Shown in pieces: positions 26,664 through 35,596 of a stretch of DNA of 64,000 bases. Origin of the DNA: Betaproteobacteria bacterium (lineage in GTDB: Bacteria; Acidobacteriota; Terriglobia; Acidiferrales; UBA7541). How positions within the stretch are numbered: the stretch's first letter is position 1; each line of letters begins with the position of its first letter. The stretch is taken from NCBI GenBank assembly GCA_903970165.1, contig CAJCHZ010000006.1, positions 1 through 64,000 of the forward strand, in the 5' to 3' direction. A program made the position numbers and the translations under genes. The notes beneath the pieces are model-generated. The model made no database searches. It was not told the DNA's origin and worked only from the letters and a program-made list of their open reading frames with translations.

Positions 26664-26685
26664 GGACTATATCAAAAATAGTTCC
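26664..26685. promoter_or_regulatory. Imperfect inverted repeat in the MFS/NagB divergent gap
   Basis: GGACTAT (26664-26670) and ATAGTTCC (26678-26685) form an imperfect inverted repeat around ATCAAAA, eight bases upstream of the MFS start. Such a symmetric A/T-rich site may bind a GntR- or LacI-type regulator of the flanking sugar genes. No regulator gene is adjacent, so the call rests on symmetry alone. Confidence 0.25.
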
Positions 26686-26830
26686 TGGGAAAAGAAAGAA
26701 GTCGGCCCGGCAAAGCGCTGGTGGTTTGGTGGCCTGCGCCAATTCCAATTTCAACGTGCTTGCGCGTGAGGTAGACTTCCTGCTTCACTTTGATTGGGAA
26801 GTTAGAACCAAGTTCGGGAGGATTGCAACA

Positions 26831-27613
26831 TTGCTGCTCCGCGTATTTGAGACCAAGCGGGCGCTGGGGGAGACCGCGGCCGCGCAAGCCACCACGATTT
26901 TGCACAGCGCGATTCGCGATCGCGGCGCGGCGCGTATTATCGCAGCGACCGGCGCTGCTCAATTCGAATTTCTGGACGCGCTGACGAGTTCGCCTGGGAT
27001 CGACTGGCGCAAGGTGGAATTATTTCACCTGGACGAATATATCGGATTGCCTATGACGCACACGGCGAGCTTCTGCAAATATCTCCAGGAACGATTGATA
27101 TCCAAGACCGGTATTATTCGTCATCATTTGATGAACGGCGAAGACGATCCAGCGGAAGTCGTTCGCAATACAGGCGAAGCTATAGCAAGCGCTCCAATCG
27201 ATGTCGCGTTCGTCGGGATTGGCGAGAACGCGCATCTTGCCTTCAACGATCCGCCTGCGAATTTCGAGACGGATGAGCCCTATTTAATCGTCGAGCTCGA
27301 TGAACCTTGCCGCCGGCAGCAGGTTGGCGAAGGCTGGTTTGCGAATCTCGAAGCGGTTCCTACAAGAGCGATCTCGATGTCGGTGCGCCAAATTCTTCGG
27401 GCAAAAGAGATTATTGCTGTTGTTCCCGATGCTCGCAAAGCCGTGGCCGTGAAGGCTAGCATCGAAGGCCCTATCGGTCCGATGGCGCCCGCGTCCATGC
27501 TGCGCAATCATCCCAATGTCACAATTTATCTGGACAGGCAATCGGCGGCGCTGCTTAGTCCCGCGAGCCTCGCGGCGTCCACGGTGTCCAGATGTCCGAT
27601 GGACGCTGCTTGA
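26831..27613 (+). CDS. NagB-like (glucosamine-6-phosphate deaminase/isomerase family) protein with altered active site
   Basis: A 260-aa protein of the NagB/6-phosphogluconolactonase-like sugar isomerase family. LDEYIGL (68-73) retains the catalytic Asp region. The second site reads [13 protein letters not shown] (129-141), where NagB has GIGxDGHIAFNEP: Asp is replaced by Asn, Gly by Ala and Glu by Asp, while His135 is kept. The substrate loop [13 protein letters not shown] is typical. The TTG start at 26831 is proposed from GGGAGG nine bases upstream and from alignment with NagB N-termini; a GTG at 26726 is open but looks non-coding. Followed 20 bases later by a hexuronate-type transporter. 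Deaminase activity is uncertain. Confidence 0.82.
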   Translation: MLLRVFETKRALGETAAAQATTILHSAIRDRGAARIIAATGAAQFEFLDALTSSPGIDWRKVELFHLDEYIGLPMTHTASFCKYLQERLISKTGIIRHHLMNGEDDPAEVVRNTGEAIASAPIDVAFVGIGENAHLAFNDPPANFETDEPYLIVELDEPCRRQQVGEGWFANLEAVPTRAISMSVRQILRAKEIIAVVPDARKAVAVKASIEGPIGPMAPASMLRNHPNVTIYLDRQSAALLSPASLAASTVSRCPMDAA

Positions 27614-27633
27614 GCGATTGAAACCGCTCCTTC

Positions 27634-28971
27634 ATGAGACCCGGCGCGCCATTTCAATCTTCGGGTGACAGCAGCGCCGGCGGGCGGGCGATTCGCGGAT
27701 TGCGCTGGTGGATTGGCGCGATACTTTTTGCTTCGACCGTCATCAACTACATCGACCGGCAAACTCTTTCGCTGCTCGCGCCTTACCTCAAGCAAGACTA
27801 CCACTGGACCAACACGGACTACGCTAACCTCGTGGTTGCTTTTCGCGTAGCCTATGCCATCGGACAGACGCTCAGCGGCCGGTTGATGGATCGCATCGGA
27901 ACGAAGCGCGGTCTTACGATCACTGTTCTTTGGTATTCGATTGTTTCGGTACTTACGCCTCTGGCGAGAGGTTTGTACTCGTTCATGGGCTTTCGCTTTT
28001 TTCTGGGACTCGGCGAATCTGGCAATTGGCCCGGCGCAACCAAAGCGGTTTCCGAATGGTTTCCCAAACACGAGCGGGGTTTGGCGACAGCTCTTTTTGA
28101 CAGCGGTTCCTCGATTGGAGGAGCAGTCGCACCGTTCCTCGTGCTGTGGCTGTATTTTCGATGGGGTCCGCACGCGGCCTTCGTTGTTCCAGGATTGCTT
28201 GGTTTTTTCTGGCTGATCGCCTGGCGCTCGCTCTACCATCTGCCACAAGATCACCCGCGCATCGGCAATGCCGAACGCGAGATGATTCTTGCCGACCACG
28301 CTGCGGAAGAGCCGTCAACAAATTCCCGCGCGAAGCTGCGCGATCTCCTCAAACTTCCACAAACATGGGGAACCATCATCGCTCGCAGTTTCACAGACCC
28401 GGTCTGGTTTTTCATCACGGATTGGTTTCCGATCTATCTCGTTGCCAAAGGGATTTCGCTCAAGAGCGGCTTGATCGCAGTCTGGATTCCGTTCATTGCG
28501 GCCGACTTGGGCAATTTCTTCAGCGGGTGGGCATCGGGAGTCTTGATTGAGCGCGGCTGGCCTGTGGGTAAAGCACGTAAAGCCCTGGTGGTTTTCGGCG
28601 GAATAGGCGTCGCGCTGCTCATCCCGACGATTTTTACTGTGAATCTCTATCTGCTGACGATTCTCTTCGGCCTGGCCACATTTTCTTATGGATGTTTCAC
28701 GACGATCGCCAACGTGTTACCTTCTGACCTTTACAGAAACGACTCCGTGGCGACTGTCAGTGGAATGAGCGGCACGGGAGCTGCGCTGGGGACAATTGCC
28801 GTGGTTGAGTTGGCGGGGCATCTCTCCGACGCACGCATTGCGACAGGGACTCATTTATTTGACCCGTTGATGGTCATTGCCGGCCTCATCCCTTTTGTCG
28901 GAATGATTCTCGTACTGGCGCTTGTGCGCAACACGGCGGCTACGGATCGCGGCCTCGTGCGGCGCATTTGA
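27634..28971 (+). CDS. MFS transporter, ACS family (hexuronate/glucarate type)
   Basis: A 445-aa permease of the anion:cation symporter family (ExuT/GudP-like). Diagnostic segments: ASTVINYIDRQTLSLLAPYLKQDY, GRLMDRIGTKRGL, and FRFFLGLGESGNWPGATKAVSEWFPKHERGLATALFDSGSS in which the GExxxWPG pattern is typical of hexuronate and tartrate carriers. About 12 helices. It lies between the NagB-like gene and mannonate dehydratase, which supports import of a hexuronate. Likely co-transcribed with both (gaps 20 and 84 bases). Confidence 0.9.
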   Translation: MRPGAPFQSSGDSSAGGRAIRGLRWWIGAILFASTVINYIDRQTLSLLAPYLKQDYHWTNTDYANLVVAFRVAYAIGQTLSGRLMDRIGTKRGLTITVLWYSIVSVLTPLARGLYSFMGFRFFLGLGESGNWPGATKAVSEWFPKHERGLATALFDSGSSIGGAVAPFLVLWLYFRWGPHAAFVVPGLLGFFWLIAWRSLYHLPQDHPRIGNAEREMILADHAAEEPSTNSRAKLRDLLKLPQTWGTIIARSFTDPVWFFITDWFPIYLVAKGISLKSGLIAVWIPFIAADLGNFFSGWASGVLIERGWPVGKARKALVVFGGIGVALLIPTIFTVNLYLLTILFGLATFSYGCFTTIANVLPSDLYRNDSVATVSGMSGTGAALGTIAVVELAGHLSDARIATGTHLFDPLMVIAGLIPFVGMILVLALVRNTAATDRGLVRRI

Positions 28972-29055
28972 GGTACGGGAGCGTCGCGGTAGGCAAGCGG
29001 CGCGACTTGCAGCAAGATCTAGCTCACGAAAACATCGGCTGCTTTTGGAGGAGCG

Positions 29056-30264
29056 TTGAAAATAACGGATGCAAAAGTCTTAATCACATCGCCCGGCAGG
29101 AATTTTGTCACACTGAAGATCTACACCGACGAAGGCATTTATGGGCTGGGCGACGCCACCCTGAATGGGCGCGAACTGGCTGTGGCTTCCTATCTTTCGG
29201 AGCATCTGATTCCATGCCTGATCGGCCGCGATCCGTTTCAGCACGAAGACACCTGGCAATATTTTTATCGTGGCGCTTATTGGCGGCGCGGCCCCGTAAC
29301 GATGGCCGCCCTCGGTGCTATTGACCTTGCCCTGTGGGATATCAAGGGCAAGGCTCTCAACACACCGGTTTATAACCTGCTCGGCGGGAAAAGCCGCACT
29401 GGTGTGATGGTTTATGGGCACGCGAATGGCAAGGATCTCGAGGAAACGGTAGACGAGGTCGGCAAATACATTGCCCTTGGCTATCGTGCGGTCCGCGCGC
29501 AATCGGGAATTCCTGGAATACCCTCCACGTATGGCGTCGCAAAAGGCAAATTCCACTACGAGCCCGCAGAAAAGGGACTACCTCCGGAAAATATCTGGTC
29601 CACCGAAAAATATTTGCTCCACGTTCCAAAACTTTTCGAGGCTCTGCGCCTGAAGTTTGGAGATGATGTGCATCTGCTGCACGATTCCCACCACCGTCTT
29701 TCGCCGATCGAAGCGGCGCGCCTCGGCAAGAGCCTTGAGCCCTATCACCTGTTCTGGCTGGAAGACGCCGTGACCGCGGAATTGCAAGAGGGTTTCCGCA
29801 TCGTCCGCCAGCATACGACCACGCCTCTCGCACTCGGCGAAGTCTTCAACACAATTTGGGACGCACAAACCGTCATTTCCGAGCAGCTGATCGATTACAT
29901 TCGCATGGCCCCGCTACACGCCGGCGGCCTTACGCATCTGAAAAAAGTGGCCTCGTTCGCGGAGATGTATCACGTGCTCACGGGCTGCCACGGCGCGACG
30001 GACCTCTCTCCCGTCTCAATGGCGGCGGCATTGCATTTCGATATTTCCGTCAACAATTTTGGCATTCAGGAATACATGCTGCACACGAAACAAACCGATG
30101 AAGTGTTCCCACATTCTTATCATTTTGAGGCGGGCTTTTTGCATCCGGGTGATGCACCTGGTTTGGGCGTCGACTATGACGAAAAACTAGCCAGTACTTT
30201 TCCCTATGAGCGCGCGTATTTGCCCGTCAATCGAAAATTAGACGGCACGATGTTCGACTGGTAA
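29056..30264 (+). CDS. manD: D-mannonate dehydratase, ManD/RspA type (enolase superfamily)
   Basis: A 402-aa Mg-dependent dehydratase that would convert D-mannonate to 2-keto-3-deoxygluconate in glucuronate breakdown. Residues expected for ManD are visible: YRAVRAQSG and STYGVAKG (Arg/Tyr dyad region), metal ligands in [16 protein letters not shown] and LALGEVFN, and the loop [15 protein letters not shown]. The TTG start at 29056 has GGAGGAG just upstream, and the product starts [11 protein letters not shown] as in the family. Some family members have low activity or act on gluconate. The uronate isomerase-like gene at 62620 is distant. Fructuronate reductase (UxuB) and KDG kinase are not in the window. 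Confidence 0.92.
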   Translation: MKITDAKVLITSPGRNFVTLKIYTDEGIYGLGDATLNGRELAVASYLSEHLIPCLIGRDPFQHEDTWQYFYRGAYWRRGPVTMAALGAIDLALWDIKGKALNTPVYNLLGGKSRTGVMVYGHANGKDLEETVDEVGKYIALGYRAVRAQSGIPGIPSTYGVAKGKFHYEPAEKGLPPENIWSTEKYLLHVPKLFEALRLKFGDDVHLLHDSHHRLSPIEAARLGKSLEPYHLFWLEDAVTAELQEGFRIVRQHTTTPLALGEVFNTIWDAQTVISEQLIDYIRMAPLHAGGLTHLKKVASFAEMYHVLTGCHGATDLSPVSMAAALHFDISVNNFGIQEYMLHTKQTDEVFPHSYHFEAGFLHPGDAPGLGVDYDEKLASTFPYERAYLPVNRKLDGTMFDW

Positions 30265-30282
30265 GTCAGTGCAGCTGGAAAT

Positions 30283-30840
30283 TCATTCCCGGCCCGCGAC
30301 CATTAAATTGTTGAGGCCAAATTCAAACGTACGATGGAAAAACCTAACGAAGCCGATCTCCCGGAGCATCTGTTCCAGAGCCGCAACGGGAATACGCTTT
30401 TGATGTTCGTCACTTTCCATTTCGTCGCTAATCAGATGCAAGGTGTGAAGCACGCGTAGAATCGGATCCACGGCCGAGGCTGGCCAGGTCATAATCAACG
30501 ATCCGCCCGGCGCCAAAATGCGAAACGCTTCTCGGAGAACTTTTTCGGGCTCGGTGAGATGCTCGAGAACGGCCAGCATCACGACGTGATCGAAAACGCT
30601 ATCTTGCAGCGGAAGCGGGTTGCGTAAATCCCCCTTGACGCGCTGCCAACGCCCGCGGGTTCCCTGTTCTACTTGATCATCCACGCCCACGCCAGAGGCG
30701 ATGCGATCCGAAGCATATTCTAGAAATGCCGCCTCCAATCCGCACCCCAGATCGCACACGCGCGACCCTTTGCGAATATGCGGAACCGCGGCACGAAAAC
30801 GCATGCGGGCAATGAAATGATCAATACTGGTGTAGGGCAT
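30283..30840 (-). CDS. Class I SAM-dependent methyltransferase (Methyltransf_11 type)
   Basis: A 185-aa methyltransferase. The SAM-binding motif I is GSRVCDLGCGLEAAFLEY, followed by VGVDDQVEQ, the motif around HVVMLAVLEHLTEPEKVLREAFRILAPGGSLIMTWPA (post-I to motif III), and a short C-terminal part. Its start lies one base before the stop of the upstream glycosyltransferase gene, indicating translational coupling. It likely modifies a sugar or lipid carrier made by the same cluster. Its gene converges with manD, leaving 18 bases. Confidence 0.88.
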   Translation of the reverse strand: MPYTSIDHFIARMRFRAAVPHIRKGSRVCDLGCGLEAAFLEYASDRIASGVGVDDQVEQGTRGRWQRVKGDLRNPLPLQDSVFDHVVMLAVLEHLTEPEKVLREAFRILAPGGSLIMTWPASAVDPILRVLHTLHLISDEMESDEHQKRIPVAALEQMLREIGFVRFFHRTFEFGLNNLMVAGRE

Positions 30841-32100
30841 TTATTTCAGGTCGTAGTCGCCAATGTAGGTGCCGCGGCTCACGCCAAGCATACTCAGAAA
30901 CAGCGAACCAAAAATCACCTGCACTCCGAGGAAGAGCCACATGGACCAGAAAAGAACCTGACGGACCTGCTGTAGCGGACCAAAACCACTAGCGGCCCAT
31001 TGCCAGGTAACCCACGCGCATCCCGCAAAACCCGCGAGAAACAGTCCCCCGCCAAGCAGCAGCCCGGATTCGAGCGTGACGCGCTTTAGCGCGCGCTTCA
31101 GCGAAACAGTTCCGCGATCAAAACGCTCCGCATAGCTGAAGACTTTTGCAAACGTTCCGATGGAAAGGATTTGCACGCCCAGCAGGGTAAAAATCACGCC
31201 AAAGATCATCGTGTGCACATCGAGCGTGATGCGCGGAGAAACAGCCCGCGGCCCAGGCAACAACCAGAAGACAAGAAACAATCCAAGGACGCAGAGCGAA
31301 GCACCGGGCAAAATAAACAGCCAGTTGGGAGCGTAAAGCAGCATGAATCGCAAATGCCGCCAGCCATCGCGAAAGCTCCGGAGATGCGGCGGACGGCCGC
31401 GCTTGTCCGGCCAGAGAGTAATGGGGATCTCCGTGATGCGCGCGCCGAGCTGTGCCGCCTTAATCACGAATTCAGAAGCGAATTCCATGCCGGTGCTGCG
31501 CAAGTCCATGCGGTCATACACAGCGCGGGTGAAGCCACGCATCCCGCAATGGCTGTCGCCAATGCCGGCGTGAAAAAAAAGATTCAAGACCGCGGTTAAC
31601 ACGGGATTGCCAAAGTATTTGTGATGCCAGGGCATAGCTCCCGGCTTGATTTCTCCGCGAAAACGGTTGCCCATCACGACGTCGTAGCCTTGCTTCCACA
31701 TCTCGACGAATCTCGGAACATCGCTAAAGTCATAACTATCGTCGGCATCGCCCATGATGATGAACGCGCCGCGAGCCGCCGAAATTCCTGCTCGGAGTGC
31801 GGCACCATAGCCCCTTTGCGAAACCGGAATGACCCGCGCGCCGAGTTTCTCCGCAATTTCAATCGAGCCGTCGGTCGAACCGTTGTCCGCAACTACAACC
31901 TCGCCACGCAAACCCGCCGACTGAAAAGCCCGGATGGCCTTATCCACGCAAAAAGCAATGGAATTCGCCTCATTCAAACAAGGAATGACTACGGAGACCT
32001 CCGCCGGGGGAGCGGAATTTTCGACCGAAAGCGTCGCGGTCATTTCGGTTTTGATTGAAGGAGCGGGCCCTACATTCACAGCAAGGTCTCCCTGCTTCAT
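30841..32100 (-). CDS. Membrane GT2 glycosyltransferase (dolichol-phosphate mannose/glucose synthase-like)
   Basis: A 419-aa (from ATG 32100) polyprenyl-phosphate sugar transferase. The GT-A domain has VSVVIPCLNEANSIAFCVDKAI, VVADNGSTDGS, GDADDSYDFSD (the DxD-type metal site) and GNRFRGEIKPGAMPW. Four transmembrane helices follow (WLFILPGASLCVLGLFLVFWLL and three more), ending at GTYIGDYDLK. It probably charges undecaprenyl phosphate with a sugar for export. A TTG at 32136 is an alternative start; neither has a good SD. It diverges from the second glycosyltransferase. Confidence 0.88.
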   Translation of the reverse strand: MKQGDLAVNVGPAPSIKTEMTATLSVENSAPPAEVSVVIPCLNEANSIAFCVDKAIRAFQSAGLRGEVVVADNGSTDGSIEIAEKLGARVIPVSQRGYGAALRAGISAARGAFIIMGDADDSYDFSDVPRFVEMWKQGYDVVMGNRFRGEIKPGAMPWHHKYFGNPVLTAVLNLFFHAGIGDSHCGMRGFTRAVYDRMDLRSTGMEFASEFVIKAAQLGARITEIPITLWPDKRGRPPHLRSFRDGWRHLRFMLLYAPNWLFILPGASLCVLGLFLVFWLLPGPRAVSPRITLDVHTMIFGVIFTLLGVQILSIGTFAKVFSYAERFDRGTVSLKRALKRVTLESGLLLGGGLFLAGFAGCAWVTWQWAASGFGPLQQVRQVLFWSMWLFLGVQVIFGSLFLSMLGVSRGTYIGDYDLK

Positions 32101-32310
32101 AGAATAACGCAAAGAGTTGACCGATTGTGCAGTCAAATGGCTATGCTAGACCCTGCGCCGAAGCAATCCGTGGCCAACTCACCATGTCGTGTCCAGTGCA
32201 CGCGACGCGCCGACAATCCATCATTACCTGCTGGATGACACGCTACGCCAAGGAACTTCGCCGGGATGCAAAACGTGGTACAAAGTTTGAGACCACTATA
32301 AAGGCCCCGG

Positions 32311-33795
32311 ATGCAGCCGACGCAGACAGAATTGCCCATGGAGAACGCCACAGAAGACGCGGGGCATCCGCACGCATCGGCAAAGGTGCCGTCGCCAGCC
32401 GCCACACGCGAACCGGGAGCAAATCCTTCTCCTGCGAAACGTACTCCCGCGTGGCGCGAGTATGTGAACGAATTTCTCGCCGTCGAAATCTCTTCCCTCA
32501 CCCGATACTATGACCGCGTCATCCAGTGGCTGCCCCGCGAAGGAGACTCGGGCCGCCTGCTCGCGGCCATTGACGCTCCAGTGAAAGAAACGGTTGCAAA
32601 AGACGAGCCCTTCCCGGACTTGAAGAACGAACACGAGAAGCGCACCGCCGTACTGGTCAACGGCACGTTCAACCACGACTACGACATCCAGGCGCTGCTG
32701 ATGCAGCTGAAATTAAAGCTCGCGCGCACCTCGCGCGTCCTAGCGATCCTCTACAATCCATACCTGCGCTTGCTGTACACCCTGGCGAATAAAATGGGCA
32801 TTCGCAAAGGCGATTTGCCAAGCACCTTTGTAACGCGAGTCGACCTCCAGAACATCGCCAAGGTAGCTGGATTTGAAGTCGTCCGCCAGCGCCTCGCCGT
32901 CTATTGCCCGTGGCAAATGCTCGGGCTGGGCACGCTGATCAATCGCGTTCTGCCGCTTGTGCCCCTGCTGCGCTGGTTCAGCCTAACCTCTGTGGTCGTG
33001 CTACGCCCACTCCCGGAATCTTCCCTCAATGGAGTTTCCTGCATAATTCCCGCCCGTAACGAGCGCGGAAACATCGAGAACGCATTAAAACGATTTCCTG
33101 ATCTCGGCTGCGAAACGGAAATCATTTTTGTGGAAGGCCATTCGACCGACGGAACGTGGGAAGAGATTCTGCGCGTCTCCGCGCTTTACAAGGATCAATT
33201 CCGCATACTTGCCGTGCAGCAGCCCGGCAAGGGCAAAGCGGACGCCGTGCGCCTCGGCTTCTCGCACGCCCGCCAGGATTTGCTCGTCGTCCTCGACGCC
33301 GATCTTACCATGCCACCGGAAATGCTTTCCCGCTTCGTCTACGCCTACAATCAAGGCCACGGGGATTTCATCAACGGCTCGCGTCTCGTCTATCCGATGG
33401 AAGGCGCTGCGATGCGCTTTTTAAACCGCATGGGAAATATTTTCTTCGCCAAAATGCTCAGCGCCGTCCTCGACGTTCGCCTCGGCGATTCCCTCTGCGG
33501 CACAAAGCTGGTCACTCGCCACGACTATCAGCGCATGATCGCCTGGCGCCGCGATTTCGGCGAGTTCGATCCCTTCGGCGATTTTGAGCTGCTCTTTCCC
33601 GCCGCCATTCTTGGATTGGACATTGTGGACATTCCGGTGCGCTATCTCGCGCGCACCTATGGCGAAACCAACATTCAGCGCTTCCGCCATGGCCTTCAGC
33701 TCCTCAAAATGACCTGGGTCGGGCTCGTTCGGATCAAAATGGGCATGAGGAAAAAACTTGAAACCGGCAAGCAACCGGAGAGCGCTCCCGTTTAG
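32311..33795 (+). CDS. GT2 glycosyltransferase fused to a degenerate methyltransferase-like N-domain
   Basis: A 494-aa protein. Residues about 50-225 look like the C-terminal half of a SAM methyltransferase (LYNPYLRLLYTLANKMG, IAKVAGFEVVRQRLAVYCP) but lack a GxGxG SAM motif, so this half may be non-catalytic. From about residue 240 a GT-A glycosyltransferase begins (VSCIIPARNERGNIENALKRF, EGHSTDGTW, KGKADAVRLGF, VLDADLTMPPE with DxD). No transmembrane segment is obvious. It faces the FkbM gene, with the two stops overlapping by 3 bases. Likely a sugar transferase acting on a membrane-bound lipid carrier or glycan. Confidence 0.87.
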   Translation: MQPTQTELPMENATEDAGHPHASAKVPSPAATREPGANPSPAKRTPAWREYVNEFLAVEISSLTRYYDRVIQWLPREGDSGRLLAAIDAPVKETVAKDEPFPDLKNEHEKRTAVLVNGTFNHDYDIQALLMQLKLKLARTSRVLAILYNPYLRLLYTLANKMGIRKGDLPSTFVTRVDLQNIAKVAGFEVVRQRLAVYCPWQMLGLGTLINRVLPLVPLLRWFSLTSVVVLRPLPESSLNGVSCIIPARNERGNIENALKRFPDLGCETEIIFVEGHSTDGTWEEILRVSALYKDQFRILAVQQPGKGKADAVRLGFSHARQDLLVVLDADLTMPPEMLSRFVYAYNQGHGDFINGSRLVYPMEGAAMRFLNRMGNIFFAKMLSAVLDVRLGDSLCGTKLVTRHDYQRMIAWRRDFGEFDPFGDFELLFPAAILGLDIVDIPVRYLARTYGETNIQRFRHGLQLLKMTWVGLVRIKMGMRKKLETGKQPESAPV

Positions 33796-34613
33796 GAAAG
33801 AGTTTTCCTGGAACAAAGCAGGTCGACGTAACCCGCTTTTTCTGCCAACTGATCAATAGACCGATTATCCGCAGCGGAAGTGATCGCCGCGCGGCTCAAA
33901 ACGTAAAGGTTGTAGCCAGCGGAGCGAAAAAACTCGAGCAGTTTTTCGGGATCAAAGCCAAGCTCCCGAATGCCTTCTGGGTCGTACTCCAACGCAACGC
34001 AAAGCTCAGGAAACCTTTGCAGCGTCTGCCTCATACCTTCGCACACCGCCAGCTCATAACCCTGCACGTCGATTTTGATGAACGAAATATTGCTGATACT
34101 TCGAGCGGCCACGAAATTGTCCACGCTGGTGACTGCTACCGTCGTTATTTTCCCGCTGCTCGGGTGCGACGATTGGAACTGTTCGGTGACCACGCGATGA
34201 TCAGCGGAATGTTCCTCATTGTGCCAGAAGCTGACAGAGCCGTCCGCGCTGCCAACGGCCATATTAAAAACTTCCACCTTGCCCGATAGCTTTTTACGGC
34301 GAACAGTCTCTTCGAGTGTGCCGAAACTGGCTCGATCCGGCTCAAAAGCATAGACCTTCGCGGGAGATTTCAATATGTGGACAAACACATAGGCGGTGTA
34401 GCCGACGTTGGCCCCGATATCAAGAACATCGCCGTTTCCGAAAAGCTCCGGGTTCCGCTGGGTGAGCGCCCAGAACGGATCTTCGTACCAACGCTTGTAA
34501 AGAAAATAGGTAAAAAGAAACACGCGCTGGAACCACGGCATCTCCAGCAACCTGGCGGAGCGCGCCAGGTTGTAAGCAAACATGAAAACGCCCGTGGAGG
34601 ATTTGTTTCTCAT
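33792..34613 (-). CDS. FkbM-family SAM methyltransferase
   Basis: A 273-aa O-methyltransferase of the FkbM family, which methylates sugars or polyketides. SAM-binding features: DVLDIGANVGYTAYVF (motif I), YAFEPDRAS, DNFVAARSISNISFIKIDVQGYELAVCEGM (post-motif acidic Asp and Glu) and a C-terminal FkbM segment. The ATG at 34613 is the start consistent with the family; the frame remains open far upstream inside the neighbouring methyltransferase gene, but that part is a shadow. Its stop overlaps the convergent glycosyltransferase stop. It likely decorates a surface polysaccharide. Confidence 0.86.
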   Translation of the reverse strand: MRNKSSTGVFMFAYNLARSARLLEMPWFQRVFLFTYFLYKRWYEDPFWALTQRNPELFGNGDVLDIGANVGYTAYVFVHILKSPAKVYAFEPDRASFGTLEETVRRKKLSGKVEVFNMAVGSADGSVSFWHNEEHSADHRVVTEQFQSSHPSSGKITTVAVTSVDNFVAARSISNISFIKIDVQGYELAVCEGMRQTLQRFPELCVALEYDPEGIRELGFDPEKLLEFFRSAGYNLYVLSRAAITSAADNRSIDQLAEKAGYVDLLCSRKTLS

Positions 34614-34660
34614 TTGTTTTAACGAGGTTGTGCGCTGCGCGCCGTATCTCCTTTTTGGAA

Positions 34661-35419
34661 TTAGCTGGCTTTCTCCAGCACCAACAACACGCGCAAAGCC
34701 GCAATACGCCGCCACAGCGGCAACGTGGCGTGCTCGAATTTCGAGATCGCCGGATAAAAAAATTCCGGAAGCAGACTCAGGTGATTGAAACCTCCGCTGA
34801 GCAGGTAAGCGAAAAGGCAGAAAGGTTCGAGAGCCAGAACACGGAAACCCGGCAAAGACGCCAGAACCTCTGAACGGTGTTTCGGCCCGAAAAGCAGATA
34901 CGGAATGGCCTGATTCCCATCGAAGGCCGGTTTGTCCTTCGCTGTTCCGTCGTGATTTTCTTGCCAGGGAGCTTCCGACAAATCGCAGCGCTCCTGATGC
35001 AAAAAGCGAAAAATGAAATACGAAAATGGCGTGATCCACGGTTCGACGAGCATAAACCGCCCTCCCGGAACCAGCACGCGGTTCGCTTCGCGCAGCAACG
35101 TCATCGGCGTCGCCAGATGATGCAACATGTCCAGGCCAAAAATATTTGCGACGCTGGCATCGCGAAATGGAAGTTTTTGTGCGTCTGCGACTGCATCCAG
35201 CCAGGGACACCAGATCAGATCGGTAGAGAAAACGTCTGGCGCGGTTTGTTTGAAAAGCCCAGGCCCCGCTCCGACTTCGATGGAAAGGCCACCCGGTTTG
35301 CGGAACGAAAGAAGCCGCGCAAAGAATTCTTCCTGGTAGACGCGCCGCAGCGCAGGTTTTCGCTCCCAGACGCGGCGGTGCCGCAGAAGCTGCTCATGAG
35401 CTTGGGTATCTTGGGCCAC
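34661..35419 (-). CDS. Class I SAM methyltransferase, Methyltransf_11-like
   Basis: A 252-aa methyltransferase. GGLSIEVGAGPGLF is SAM motif I, DAVADAQKLPFRDASVANIFGLDMLHHLATPMTLLREANRVLVPGGRFMLVEPWITP is the post-I to motif III run, and a long C-terminal region holds the likely substrate-binding part (FGPKHRSEVL). GTG start at 35419. It ends 48 bases upstream of the FkbM start on the same strand. Together with the adjacent enzymes it forms a glycan-modification set. Confidence 0.87.
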   Translation of the reverse strand: MAQDTQAHEQLLRHRRVWERKPALRRVYQEEFFARLLSFRKPGGLSIEVGAGPGLFKQTAPDVFSTDLIWCPWLDAVADAQKLPFRDASVANIFGLDMLHHLATPMTLLREANRVLVPGGRFMLVEPWITPFSYFIFRFLHQERCDLSEAPWQENHDGTAKDKPAFDGNQAIPYLLFGPKHRSEVLASLPGFRVLALEPFCLFAYLLSGGFNHLSLLPEFFYPAISKFEHATLPLWRRIAALRVLLVLEKAS

Positions 35420-35596
35420 GGTGTTTTTCGATTGTACTGAGTTCAGCGGCGGTGGACACGTAAAGCTGGGGCGAGTGTTTCGACGGGTAACTATTGCTCA
35501 TAACGGCTGCCCGCCAAGAGTGCCCGTTACTAATATTGCTGCACGGCCTTTGAGACGGCGTTTTGTCCACGAAACTTTTGATACGCTGATCTAAGA

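Noticed and set aside
34614..35210. N-terminal extension giving a 472-codon FkbM protein
   Set aside because: This part overlaps the upstream methyltransferase gene in another frame, has no FkbM similarity, and the family begins near 34613.
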